From Colwellia sp. (lineage in GTDB: Bacteria; Pseudomonadota; Gammaproteobacteria; Enterobacterales; Alteromonadaceae), in contig JABSOY010000011.1 of assembly GCA_013215385.1 (NCBI GenBank), positions 62,001 to 126,000 of the forward strand: a stretch of DNA of 64,000 nt, written 5' to 3'. The notes under the pieces are model-generated. The model worked only from the letters and a program-made list of their open reading frames with translations. It did not search any database and was not told where the DNA came from. The position numbers were made by a program, and so were the translations under genes. Position 1 is the first letter of the stretch. Each line of letters starts with the position of its first letter. Below, piece by piece: positions 26,921-36,042 of the stretch.

Positions 26921-28681
26921 ATGCCAGAAAATAACAATAAAACAGTCATAGAAGCCACTACTTGGCAAAACTTTACCCGCCTGATGAGCTACGCTAAATC
27001 TTACAAAGCAGGTTTTGTTGTCGCCATTTTAGGTATGTTAGGTTATGCGGGCATTGACACGTTATTCTTTGCGCAATTACAACCGCTTATTGACGATGGT
27101 TTAACTGATGCTAATCCAAACTTTATGAAATGGGCGCCATTGTTTGTCATTGTTTGTTTTATTATTCGTGGTATTTGCCACTTTTTTGGTAATTACTGTT
27201 TAGCTTGGGTTGGCAATAATGTTGTTGCTGACTTAAGGCAAAATTTATTCGAACATATTATGGCGCTTCCTGTGACCTTTCATGATAAAGAGTCAACCGG
27301 AACTTTGATTTCAAAACTTACCTTTGATACCGAGCAGGTTTTACAGGCGACCAGTAAAGCGTTGCTGACCTTAGTTCAGCAGGGGGCAATGGTGATTGGC
27401 TTTCTGGCGGTAATGTTTTATAACAGCTGGCAGCTTTCTGCCATATTTTTGCTTATTACCCCTATTATTGCTGTTATTGTTACTGTGGTTTCTAAACGAT
27501 TTCGCCAAGTCAGTAAAAAAATTCAAAATGCAATGGGAGAGGTCACTTCTGCTGCAGAGCAAACCTTTAATGCCCATAAAGTCGTATTAACTTTTGACGG
27601 TCAGCAACGTGAGTTTGAGCGTTTTGGCAAAATTAATAAACATAATCGCCAACAACGGATGAAAATGGTAGCGACTAAATCGGTAAGTGTGCCACTAATT
27701 CAAATTATAGCTTCTTTTGCTCTAGCGTTTGTTTTGTATGTCGCCAATTTAGACTCTATGAAAGAAAGCCTTACGCCGGGGGTTTTTATCACAGTGATCA
27801 CCTGTATGACGATGTTATTGAGACCGCTTAAATTATTAACGACGGTCAACAGTGACTTTCAAAATGGTATGGCAGCATGTGTCAGTATTTTTGCGGTGTT
27901 AGATCAAGACAAAGAGCAAGACTTAGGTAAGTGTTCGCTAACGAAAGCAAAGGGGAGCTTTGCTTTCGAACAGGTTAACTTTTCTTACAAAAATGATGAG
28001 ACCTTGGCGTTAAAAAAATTATCATTTAAAGCTGAAGCCGGTGAAACTATTGCCCTTGTTGGTCGTTCTGGTAGTGGAAAGTCTACTGCCAGTGCGATGC
28101 TATTACGCTTTTATGATGCGAATTCAGGCAAGATATTGATTGATGATAAAGATATCAATTCATATAAGTTGAAAGATTTACGTAAGCAGTTTGCTTATGT
28201 TTCTCAGCAGGTTGTCTTATTTAATGACTCTATCGCTAATAACATTGCCTATGGCAAGCCAGAAGCTAGCCGTGAAGAGATTATTGCTGCAGCAAAAAGT
28301 GCGCATGTCATCGAATTTACCGATAATATGCCAGAGGGAATAGATACCAATATTGGTGAAAATGGTGCACTACTATCAGGCGGTCAACGCCAGCGAGTTG
28401 CCATTGCTCGGGCATTATTATGTGATGCGCCTTTCATAATTTTAGATGAAGCAACCAGTGCCTTAGACACAGAATCTGAACGCCATATTCAGGACGCATT
28501 ACAGATTTTGCAAAAAAACCGGACCTGTATCGTCATTGCCCATCGTTTATCAACTATTGAAAAAGCCGATAAAATTATTGTCATGGAACAAGGCGAAATC
28601 TTGGAGCAGGGCGATCATAAAACCTTGCTGATGAAAGGTGGTGCTTATGCGAAATTACATAACTTTCAGTTCGATGAATAA
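26921..28681 (+). CDS. msbA: Lipid A ABC transporter ATP-binding/permease MsbA
   Basis: MsbA flips core-lipid A across the inner membrane. The 586-residue half-transporter has six helices in residues about 25-320 and an ATPase domain with Walker A LVGRSGSGKST (about 380), Q-loop FAYVSQQVVLFNDSIANNIA, signature LSGGQRQRVAIARAL (about 484), Walker B FIILDEATSALD and H-loop IAHRLSTIEKAD. lpxK follows 16 bases downstream, as in most gammaproteobacteria; the Trm112 gene and kdsB complete the unit. Confidence 0.97.
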   Translation: MPENNNKTVIEATTWQNFTRLMSYAKSYKAGFVVAILGMLGYAGIDTLFFAQLQPLIDDGLTDANPNFMKWAPLFVIVCFIIRGICHFFGNYCLAWVGNNVVADLRQNLFEHIMALPVTFHDKESTGTLISKLTFDTEQVLQATSKALLTLVQQGAMVIGFLAVMFYNSWQLSAIFLLITPIIAVIVTVVSKRFRQVSKKIQNAMGEVTSAAEQTFNAHKVVLTFDGQQREFERFGKINKHNRQQRMKMVATKSVSVPLIQIIASFALAFVLYVANLDSMKESLTPGVFITVITCMTMLLRPLKLLTTVNSDFQNGMAACVSIFAVLDQDKEQDLGKCSLTKAKGSFAFEQVNFSYKNDETLALKKLSFKAEAGETIALVGRSGSGKSTASAMLLRFYDANSGKILIDDKDINSYKLKDLRKQFAYVSQQVVLFNDSIANNIAYGKPEASREEIIAAAKSAHVIEFTDNMPEGIDTNIGENGALLSGGQRQRVAIARALLCDAPFIILDEATSALDTESERHIQDALQILQKNRTCIVIAHRLSTIEKADKIIVMEQGEILEQGDHKTLLMKGGAYAKLHNFQFDE

Positions 28682-28697
28682 TGAGTAAAGGATTCAC

Positions 28698-29750
28698 ATG
28701 CGCTTAATTGAAAAGGTTTGGTTTTTTCAGCATTCGGCAAAATGGCTGTTAGTACCGCTATTATTACCGTTAACCGTTATCTTTTGGTTGTTATCAGCTA
28801 CTCGTCGGCTATGTTTTCAATTCGGGTTATTTAAATCATACGCAATTGATGTTCCTATTATTGTCGTGGGTAATATTGGTGTCGGCGGTAACGGAAAAAC
28901 CCCGGTAGTGCTATACCTTGTTGAGCAATGTTTAGCGCAAGGTATAAAAGTCGGCGTTGTTAGTCGAGGTTACGGCGGAAAAGCACCACACTATCCCTAT
29001 TTATTAAGCAAAAATAGCACAGCGAAAGAGGCCGGTGATGAGCCTTTTTTAATTTATCAACGCCATACAATCCCAGTTGTTGTCGGTAGTGATCGTGTCG
29101 CGAGTGCCAAGCTGCTTGTTGAGCAAGGATGTGAACTTATTATCACCGATGACGGCCTACAGCATTATCGGTTAAAACGTGACCTTGAATTGATTGTTAT
29201 CGACAGTAAACGACAATTTGGCAATGGACTTTTATTACCAGCCGGTCCTTTGAGAGAAAGCTTATGGCGATTAAAAACTGTTGATGCCTTAATTTTTAAT
29301 GGTGAAGCTAGCACTGAAGTAAAGTTTAACAAAGCAGTAAGTATACCTAAAATAAAGATGATACTGGCTGCAGCTAAAGTTGTTAATTTGAAAACTGAAC
29401 AGTGTTTATCGATAACCGACTTTCAACAAACTTACTTGCGTGAAGGTAGTCAACGTATTAATGCGATGGCGGGTATTGGTGACCCTGCTCGTTTTTTTAC
29501 AACCTTAACCGATATTGGTTTTAGTTTGGATAAATCGGTAGGCTTTGTCGATCATCAAGAATTTAATAAAAATCAATTCATTGATTTTTCGGATAATATG
29601 CCGCTGCTAATGACTGAAAAAGATGCGGTGAAGTGCAAAGATTTTGCTAAAATAAATTACTGGTATTTACCTGTTGATGCGCAAATAGAGCAACGACAAA
29701 TATTGCCATTACTTACAATGATTTTTGATAAAGTAAAAATCAGTAAATAA
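28698..29750 (+). CDS. lpxK: Tetraacyldisaccharide 4'-kinase LpxK
   Basis: LpxK phosphorylates the 4'-position of the lipid A disaccharide at the inner membrane. The 350-residue protein has an N-terminal membrane anchor (about 16-40), the unusual P-loop VVGNIGVGGNGKTPVV (about 57-72), VSRGYGG, AGDEPFLIYQR, and the conserved LIITDDGLQHYRL with the catalytic Asp pair. It follows msbA closely. The C-terminal domain with MLMTEKDAVKC (read PLLMTEKDAVKCKDF) is also kept. Confidence 0.97.
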   Translation: MRLIEKVWFFQHSAKWLLVPLLLPLTVIFWLLSATRRLCFQFGLFKSYAIDVPIIVVGNIGVGGNGKTPVVLYLVEQCLAQGIKVGVVSRGYGGKAPHYPYLLSKNSTAKEAGDEPFLIYQRHTIPVVVGSDRVASAKLLVEQGCELIITDDGLQHYRLKRDLELIVIDSKRQFGNGLLLPAGPLRESLWRLKTVDALIFNGEASTEVKFNKAVSIPKIKMILAAAKVVNLKTEQCLSITDFQQTYLREGSQRINAMAGIGDPARFFTTLTDIGFSLDKSVGFVDHQEFNKNQFIDFSDNMPLLMTEKDAVKCKDFAKINYWYLPVDAQIEQRQILPLLTMIFDKVKISK

Positions 29751-29796
29751 TAAATAAACCCCCGAACACCTTACTTAAAAATACAAGAGAATAATC

Positions 29797-29976
29797 ATGG
29801 CATTTGATGTGAAATTAATGGAAATACTAGCTTGTCCGGTATGTAAAGGTAAACTTGACTACAACAAAGAACAGCAAGAACTCGTCTGTAATTTTGACCG
29901 TTTAGCTTATGCGATTGAAAAAGATATCCCGGTATTATTAGAGAGTGAAGCGCGTCGAATTACTCAACGCGATTAA
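29797..29976 (+). CDS. Trm112 family protein (YcaR-like)
   Basis: A 59-residue frame begins [20 protein letters not shown] and continues through [20 protein letters not shown]. The CPVC pair of a zinc-ribbon and the AYxI-x-DIPVLL ending identify a Trm112/UPF0434 protein. E. coli YcaR sits at the same place between lpxK and kdsB. In E. coli it has no settled role; eukaryotic Trm112 activates methyltransferases. AAGAGA precedes the ATG. Confidence 0.93.
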   Translation: MAFDVKLMEILACPVCKGKLDYNKEQQELVCNFDRLAYAIEKDIPVLLESEARRITQRD

Positions 29977-30011
29977 TAATACTTATATTGTTAAATCATT
30001 AGGAGAATAAG

Positions 30012-30791
30012 ATGTCTTTTGTTGTTGTTATTCCTGCTCGATTTGAGTCTTCGCGCTTACCGGGTAAAGTATTAGCGGATATTTGTGGTAAACCCATGAT
30101 CCAGTGGGTCGTTGAGAAAGCTCAGCAAAGTGGTGCTAGCCAAGTGATTGTTGCCACCGATAATGCACAAGTTGCAGAAGTCGTGACGGCTTTTGGTGGT
30201 GAGGTCTGTAAAACTCGTGCCGATCATCAATCAGGTACCGAGCGCTTAGCTGAAGTTATGGAAATCTATAATTTTGATGATGACCAAGTGATTGTTAATG
30301 TACAAGGCGATGAACCTTTTATTCCTGCTGAAAATATAACTCAAGTTGCGCGAAATTTAGCAAATCAGCAAAGAACTAATCAGCAACAAGCGAGAATGGC
30401 AACACTCGCTGTCCATATTCATGACGTAGAAGAAGCGTTCAACCCTAATGCGGTAAAAGTACTGACCGATAAAGATGGTTACGCAATGTACTTTAGCCGT
30501 TCAACCATCCCTTATGATCGTGCTCGTTTTCTCAATGAAGGCAGTATTTCAGCGATTGGTGACTTTTATCTACGTCACATTGGTATTTACGCTTATCGCG
30601 CCGGATTTATTAAAGATTATGTGCAGTGGCCTGCCAGTCAACTAGAGCAGATAGAGTCTTTAGAGCAGCTTAGGGTCTTATGGCAAGGTGAAAAAATTCA
30701 TGTTGCTGTTGCAGAAACTCGTTTAGACGTTGAAGGTGTTGATACACCAGAAGACCTTATAAAAGCACGGGCATACGCTTTAACGCTTTAA
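30012..30791 (+). CDS. kdsB: 3-deoxy-manno-octulosonate cytidylyltransferase KdsB
   Basis: KdsB activates Kdo as CMP-Kdo for transfer to lipid A. The 259-residue protein begins with the nucleotide-binding [17 protein letters not shown] and has [34 protein letters not shown], and [14 protein letters not shown]. These are the family's substrate-binding motifs. It ends the msbA-lpxK-Trm112-kdsB cluster with a shared terminator after it; AGGAG precedes the ATG. Confidence 0.98.
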   Translation: MSFVVVIPARFESSRLPGKVLADICGKPMIQWVVEKAQQSGASQVIVATDNAQVAEVVTAFGGEVCKTRADHQSGTERLAEVMEIYNFDDDQVIVNVQGDEPFIPAENITQVARNLANQQRTNQQQARMATLAVHIHDVEEAFNPNAVKVLTDKDGYAMYFSRSTIPYDRARFLNEGSISAIGDFYLRHIGIYAYRAGFIKDYVQWPASQLEQIESLEQLRVLWQGEKIHVAVAETRLDVEGVDTPEDLIKARAYALTL

Positions 30792-30813
30792 TCTTCATAT
30801 TATGATAGCTATA

Positions 30814-30850
30814 AAAAATGGCCTTATGTTTTCACATAAGGCCATTTTTA
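30814..30850. terminator. Bidirectional terminator between kdsB and the M1 aminopeptidase
   Basis: AAAAATGGCCTTATG and CATAAGGCCATTTTT form a 15-bp perfect stem with loop TTTTCA. It lies between two convergent stops and can end transcription in both directions. Confidence 0.92.
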
Positions 30851-30866
30851 TTACATTAAAGTAAAA

Positions 30867-33569
30867 TTATTTTAACAATTTAAGTGCTTTAACACAGCGG
30901 CCAATTTGTTGATGGCTTGATTTAACCGACTTCAATACTTGTGGTTTCATCTCACTATAGTCTTTAATCAATTGTGCTAATTCAGCTTCACTTGCTGGCG
31001 TACATTGTGTTGGCAACATACTACCGGCAAAAGACTCTAATAAACCTAAATCACTTCCTTCATTTAATTTAGGGATGTGCGCTAAGATTTTGGCTTTATA
31101 AGGTGTTTCTAAAGCTTGTTGCTCTGCAGGGAATAAACCCCACATGATATAACGTAAGGTCGATAGTTTCAGTTTGTCAGGGTTATTAACAACTACGTTA
31201 AACCATTTTTCTTTCACTGCTGCTTCCGGACGTAATACTTCCGCGTAAATTGCACTTTTAACACCTGAGTCAGTATTGTCTTTGGCTGTTTCTGAGGTTA
31301 ATAACGCTTGATAGTTGCCATATTGGTAACGATTCATTTTAGCGACTAAGGTCCAACGTTTGTCTTGATCGATAGTGATACCGTCAAACGTTTTTTCACC
31401 ATTTAAAATGTTTTGCAAGTTTGCTAAATGTTTAGTTGTTTTACTTACACTTACATAACGGCTGTACCAAAGTTTCTGGAAATCAGACCCTGGTTGTGCT
31501 TTTTCTACTAAAGTTAAGTATAAATCTTCAACTTCCATATAAAGCGCAGAGTAATCTTTTTGCTCTAAGCGTGTCGCTACGGTTAAGTAACCTAGTGCTG
31601 AAGTTAACGTACTGGCGATTTTACGTGTTACGTTATAATCAGTTTCGCCCTCTAAGTTTGCCATAGCAAAATGTACTAACTGATCGGCAGCTAAGTTTGC
31701 ATCACGAACACTGTCAGACAAACTCTGCCATAACATTAAGCGCATCGTTGCGTTGTCGATGGCATTGATGTGTTTTTGTGCTGAAGCTAATGATTTCTCA
31801 TCAAGGTCAACTTTTACATAACCCCAGTCAGCTTCGTTTGGATAAACCAAATCAGGACAGGCTTGGCCAATAACCTCTTTAATTTCAGTTGTCGCACCTT
31901 TATACATAATTGGCGTTGCTGAAGTTAAGTTCATCGCATTACCATCGGCATTAATATTGTATAAGCCTATTTGTACACGTTGCTCTCTTAACGTAGGGTA
32001 ACCTTCAGGAGCTGTTTGCTTTATAGCGAATTCACTAATCTTGCCATCGTTACATTGGTAGTTAACCTTGATGGTATTTAAGCCCGCGTTAAATAACCAG
32101 TCTTGTGTCCACTGAGTCATGTCTTTATTAGCTGCTTTACCTAATTCGCCAATAAAGTCATCAAGATCAGTATTTTGGTAAGAAAACTTTTTCAAGTAGT
32201 TGCTTACCCCAACACGGAAGTTTTCTTCACCTAAATAATAAGGCAACTGTTTCAAAACTGAAGCGCCCTTACCGTAGGTAATACCGTCAAAGTTTGACAA
32301 AGCAACACCTGTCGATGCAACAGGTAACTCAATTGCATGAGTATTTACCGAGTCATCTGTACGGTAAGCCCATTGTTTAGTACCTGAGTAGAATACATCC
32401 CAGTTATTTTCAAAGTCACTCGCTTCTGCAATAGCTAAGTTAGCCATATAAGTAGCGAAACTTTCGTTTAACCATAAACCATTCCACCAACGCATAGTAA
32501 CTAAGTCACCAAACCACATGTGTGCCATTTCATGAGCAATTACATTGGCTAAACTCATGCGAGCGCTAGTCGATTTTTCACCACGAGCAATATACCCTTC
32601 ATTGAACGTAACCGCGGCAACGTTTTCCATTGCCCCAGCGTTAAAATCAGGAGCTACTATTTGGTCATATTTACCAAATGGATATTTAACTTCAAAGTAT
32701 TTATTGAAAAAAGCAAAACTTTGTTTGGTTGGTATAAACCATTCATCCGTTTTTACATATTCCGCTAAGCTTTGACGAGCGAATAAACGTAAAGTCATAC
32801 CTTCAAAGTCATCTTCCCAAACGGCATAATTACCCGCATGAAGAGAGAATACATAAGATGAAAATTTAGCTGATGCTGGGAATGACCAAACTTTTGTATC
32901 GCCATTTTCGGTGATCTCAGTTTCGCGTGTTGCACTAATTATTTGCCAATGAGCTGGTGCAGTTACTTCTATTTCATAGCTGGCTTTTAGATCAGGTTGG
33001 TCAAAGTGAGGAAATAAGCGGTTTGCATCATAGGGTTCGAAATCTGTGTATAAGTAAACTTCACCATTTTTTGGATCAACAAAACGGTGAAAACCAGAAC
33101 CGTCAGTAGAGTAAGGACGTTGATAATCAATAACAATACTTTGCTTACCTGCGGTTAATTCGTTAGCTGGAATAGTAATAAACCATTTTTCATAACTAAA
33201 GTTAACTGCTTTACCGTTTACTGTTAATGATTTTATGGTGCCTTCATCAAAATCTATGGTTAAGTCGTTTTGGTTGTTTTTTGCTAAATCAAACATTAGC
33301 TCGGTAGAGCCAGAAAAACTTTCGCTCTTGTTATCAATAGTGACGCTTAGTTTGTAACTCACGTTGCTGATTTGCTTAGCGCGCATTTCAGCATAAACGG
33401 CTTCAAGTGATTCACTAGCTGTTCTTGCTAAGTTTGTTTGTTGTTGAGGTGCTGCCACTGTCGTTGAATTATTCGGTGTTTCAGCTTTTTCACAACCCAT
33501 AAGTGCAATGCTTGAGCCGACAATAGCAATGGACAATGCCTTTGCTAATTGAGATTTATTAAGTGTCAT
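30867..33569 (-). CDS. M1 family aminopeptidase, PepN-like lipoprotein
   Basis: The 900-residue protein is a zinc aminopeptidase of the PepN type but exported. The N-terminus is a lipoprotein signal (SIALMGCEKAE). The M1 N-domain is followed by the substrate-binding GAMENVAAVTFNEGY (about 313) and the zinc site HEMAHMWFGDLVTMRWWNGL (about 343-347) with WLNESFATY as third ligand. The rest is the ERAP1-like helical C-domain. Cytoplasmic PepN has no signal, so this paralogue likely works at the cell surface or periplasm on peptides released by other proteases. Its downstream neighbour is convergent. Confidence 0.95.
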   Translation of the reverse strand: MTLNKSQLAKALSIAIVGSSIALMGCEKAETPNNSTTVAAPQQQTNLARTASESLEAVYAEMRAKQISNVSYKLSVTIDNKSESFSGSTELMFDLAKNNQNDLTIDFDEGTIKSLTVNGKAVNFSYEKWFITIPANELTAGKQSIVIDYQRPYSTDGSGFHRFVDPKNGEVYLYTDFEPYDANRLFPHFDQPDLKASYEIEVTAPAHWQIISATRETEITENGDTKVWSFPASAKFSSYVFSLHAGNYAVWEDDFEGMTLRLFARQSLAEYVKTDEWFIPTKQSFAFFNKYFEVKYPFGKYDQIVAPDFNAGAMENVAAVTFNEGYIARGEKSTSARMSLANVIAHEMAHMWFGDLVTMRWWNGLWLNESFATYMANLAIAEASDFENNWDVFYSGTKQWAYRTDDSVNTHAIELPVASTGVALSNFDGITYGKGASVLKQLPYYLGEENFRVGVSNYLKKFSYQNTDLDDFIGELGKAANKDMTQWTQDWLFNAGLNTIKVNYQCNDGKISEFAIKQTAPEGYPTLREQRVQIGLYNINADGNAMNLTSATPIMYKGATTEIKEVIGQACPDLVYPNEADWGYVKVDLDEKSLASAQKHINAIDNATMRLMLWQSLSDSVRDANLAADQLVHFAMANLEGETDYNVTRKIASTLTSALGYLTVATRLEQKDYSALYMEVEDLYLTLVEKAQPGSDFQKLWYSRYVSVSKTTKHLANLQNILNGEKTFDGITIDQDKRWTLVAKMNRYQYGNYQALLTSETAKDNTDSGVKSAIYAEVLRPEAAVKEKWFNVVVNNPDKLKLSTLRYIMWGLFPAEQQALETPYKAKILAHIPKLNEGSDLGLLESFAGSMLPTQCTPASEAELAQLIKDYSEMKPQVLKSVKSSHQQIGRCVKALKLLK

Positions 33570-34087
33570 TCTTCCTGATCCTACTTTATTGTTTGAGATT
33601 TCCTTGCTGGAAATTCTTTAAATGAAAAAATAGTTGATGTTATATCATAGAATTGTAACGAATAACCTTAACCCGTCTTGTAAATAGAGCCATTAAACGA
33701 TTTTTCTAATTTGATAGTAACTAATAAACCAGTTGATTACTGATAGAGTTGTTTGTTTTTAGTGGCTTTTATTTAATTAAAACAACGAATTACTTCGTAA
33801 GTTAACACTGGTCAATGTAAGTTTTTATTATAGAGTATTGTAAATATAATGTTACAAAATATTGTTGTTATTTCAGTGGTTTATTAAATTTCGCATGAAA
33901 AACCACCTGGTATGACCTGTGGTTATATCTGAGTAAAAATTGCACAAAAATATATCTCAGATAGTATCTTGATTGTTACAGAATTGTTAAATAGTTATTA
34001 TTTACTTTCACAGAACAGTTATTTGCATTGTACGTAACAGAAGATAATCAGAACTTAGGTTTTAAAATAATTATAAATGAGAGAGTT
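33570..34087. other. Intergenic region upstream of the trypsin-like protease
   Basis: These 518 bases separate two divergent genes. No coding frame is convincing, although a frame with no proper start runs into the protease gene from about 34028. Two inverted repeats occur near the protease promoter (33901-33924 and 33926-33963). A -35-like TTGATT near 33971 may belong to the protease promoter. Confidence 0.4.
33901..33963. promoter_or_regulatory. Two adjacent inverted repeats upstream of the protease gene
   Basis: AACCAC ... GTGGTT (33901-33924) is an imperfect 24-base palindrome. Next to it, TATCTGAG (33926-33933) and CTCAGATA (33956-33963) form an exact 8-base inverted repeat with 22 bases between. 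They could be operators for a dimeric regulator. No regulator gene lies nearby. Confidence 0.35.
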
Positions 34088-35821
34088 ATGAAAAATACAA
34101 ATACAAATACAAATATAAATAAGAAAAGGTTGATGGCCGCTTTTTCTCTATCTGCTTTAGCGGCGGTGAGTGCTTTGTCTACTCAAGCCGTGGCTGACAT
34201 TCCTACGGAAATTGGCATTCTTGATAGTGGAGTTACCACAAACATTGTTGGTGGCAGTCAAACAACACCACATTCACGTCCTTATCAAGTTGCTTTATTA
34301 ATGAACGGACGCCAAGGTTGTGGTGGTACGCTTATTGGGGCTCAGTGGGTCTTAACCGCAGCACATTGTTTAGATAACGCTTCAACGAGCAGTTTAACGG
34401 TTCGTGTTGGCGCGCATAGTATTCGTGCTAACGACGGAGAAACTATTCGTGTTAGCCAAATCATTACCCATCAGAACTGGCGAGGCGCAGGCGGTATACA
34501 GTCAGGTTATGATATCGGTGTGTTACGTTTGGCGTCACCAGCAAGTAGCTCTATTACACCTGCGTCTTTACCTACGCAAGCTATTGGTGATCAAATTGCC
34601 GCAGTCGGTCAATACGTGACTGTTTCGGGCTGGGGATTAACGTATAATCAAGGTAGCCCAAGCGATACATTACGTGAAGTAGCTTTACCGGTAATTTCAA
34701 ATTCAAGCTGCTCAAGCCAGTTAGGCGCAAACGTTGGTAGTGGTGTTATTTGTGGCGGTGGACCCAACGGTACATCAGCCTGTAATGGTGATAGCGGAGG
34801 ACCTTATGCTGCGCAATCAAATGGTAAGTTTTACAGCATAGGTACGGTTAGTTGGGGTAAAGCTTGTGCCGGGGCAACAGCATTCACACGGACAACCGCT
34901 TATTTAGACTGGATCGAACAGAAAACTGGCATCAAACCAGACGGCGTAACTCCTCCAGATGAATTGCCAGTGGCACGTTTTTCGACAAATGTTAACGGTA
35001 ACTTAGTCTCTTTTACAAATAGTTCAACAGATGACGGCGGTATTTTTACATCAAGCTGGATTTTTGGTGATGGTGGTTCAAGTAGTTCAGAAAACCCTAG
35101 CCATAATTATGTAAATTCAGGCAACTATACCGTTACTTTAACGGTAACAGATACATCAGGACAAACAAACTCTACCTCAGCTATGGTAACTATTGGCACG
35201 GGTGAATGTCCATCACTTACATCTGCGGATTCATTTCCAGCATGGAGCGCATCATCTAGTTATGCTCTAGGAGATAAAGTTAGTTTCCAAGGTAAAAATT
35301 ACCAAGCTATTTGGTGGTCTACAGGGGCGTCGCCTGATATTTTTTCCAATGTATGGAAAGTTATTGGCGATGATGATACCGGTCCAAATTGTCCTGACGA
35401 AAACAAGGCACCCGTTGCTAGTTTTTCTACTTCAGTTGATGAATTAACCGCTACTTTTTCTAATGCGTCTACAGATGATAAAGCGGTTGTTTCATATAGC
35501 TGGAATTTTGGTGACAATTCAACGTCTACTTCGCAAAACCCAAGTCATACTTATGCTGTTGATGGTAGCTACACAGTAACGTTAACAGTTGCTGATGCTG
35601 AAGGTTTAACAAACAGTGCCAGTAGAACGGTAACAGTAGAATTAGGCGGTGTTGATACGGGATGTGATGGTATTGCAGCTTGGTCAGCAACGACTTCTTA
35701 CGCTTTTGGCGATCAAGTGGCTTATAACGGTAAAAAGTACTCTTCTATTTGGTGGTCAACCGGTGCTCGCCCAGATGTATTCAGTAATGTTTGGACGGCT
35801 AACGGTACTTGTTCACAATAG
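34088..35821 (+). CDS. Secreted trypsin-like serine protease with PKD and chitin-binding-type domains
   Basis: The 577-residue secreted protease (start ATG at 34088 after GAGAGTT) has a signal peptide ending near STQAVA, then a peptidase S1 domain from N52-IVGG (residues 53-56) to about 285. The catalytic triad is H93 (LTAAHCL), D142 (GYDIGVLRL) and S236 (CNGDSGGPY). It is followed by PKD (about 297-370), a CBM5/12-type module (about 385-430, WSASSSYALGDKVSFQGKNY then WWSTGASPD), a second PKD and a second CBM5/12. The activation residue before IVGG is Asn, not Arg or Lys. It likely binds chitin or particles and cleaves protein there. Confidence 0.95.
   Translation: MKNTNTNTNINKKRLMAAFSLSALAAVSALSTQAVADIPTEIGILDSGVTTNIVGGSQTTPHSRPYQVALLMNGRQGCGGTLIGAQWVLTAAHCLDNASTSSLTVRVGAHSIRANDGETIRVSQIITHQNWRGAGGIQSGYDIGVLRLASPASSSITPASLPTQAIGDQIAAVGQYVTVSGWGLTYNQGSPSDTLREVALPVISNSSCSSQLGANVGSGVICGGGPNGTSACNGDSGGPYAAQSNGKFYSIGTVSWGKACAGATAFTRTTAYLDWIEQKTGIKPDGVTPPDELPVARFSTNVNGNLVSFTNSSTDDGGIFTSSWIFGDGGSSSSENPSHNYVNSGNYTVTLTVTDTSGQTNSTSAMVTIGTGECPSLTSADSFPAWSASSSYALGDKVSFQGKNYQAIWWSTGASPDIFSNVWKVIGDDDTGPNCPDENKAPVASFSTSVDELTATFSNASTDDKAVVSYSWNFGDNSTSTSQNPSHTYAVDGSYTVTLTVADAEGLTNSASRTVTVELGGVDTGCDGIAAWSATTSYAFGDQVAYNGKKYSSIWWSTGARPDVFSNVWTANGTCSQ
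34091..34121 (+). repeat. Short tandem repeat in the signal-peptide region of the protease
   Basis: About four to five near-copies of a six-base unit (AATACA) lie directly after the start codon and encode Asn-Thr repeats before the lysine-rich segment. The unit length is a multiple of three, so copy change would lengthen the N-region but keep the frame. Confidence 0.65.
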
Positions 35822-35854
35822 TGTAACCTGAACGTTTAATGTCATTAATGAATA

Positions 35855-35890
35855 GGGCAGGGAGCTAAAATCCCTTGCTCTTTTTTTTGA
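35855..35890 (+). terminator. Terminator after the serine protease
   Basis: GGCAGGGA and TCCCTTGC pair with one bulged base around GCTAAAA, followed by eight T. It is 34 bases past the protease stop. Confidence 0.8.
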
Positions 35891-36042
35891 TTCTCTATGG
35901 GTACACATACTTTACTTTGTTATTAACTGAGGCTAAAGAAGGCTGTTCATCTTAATTTATTTTGTTTCGAACGAATAATGCTTGTCATTGACGGTTGTTT
36001 CTTTTTATTATTGGTCTGAACCGTTAATTAAAAGAAATAATA

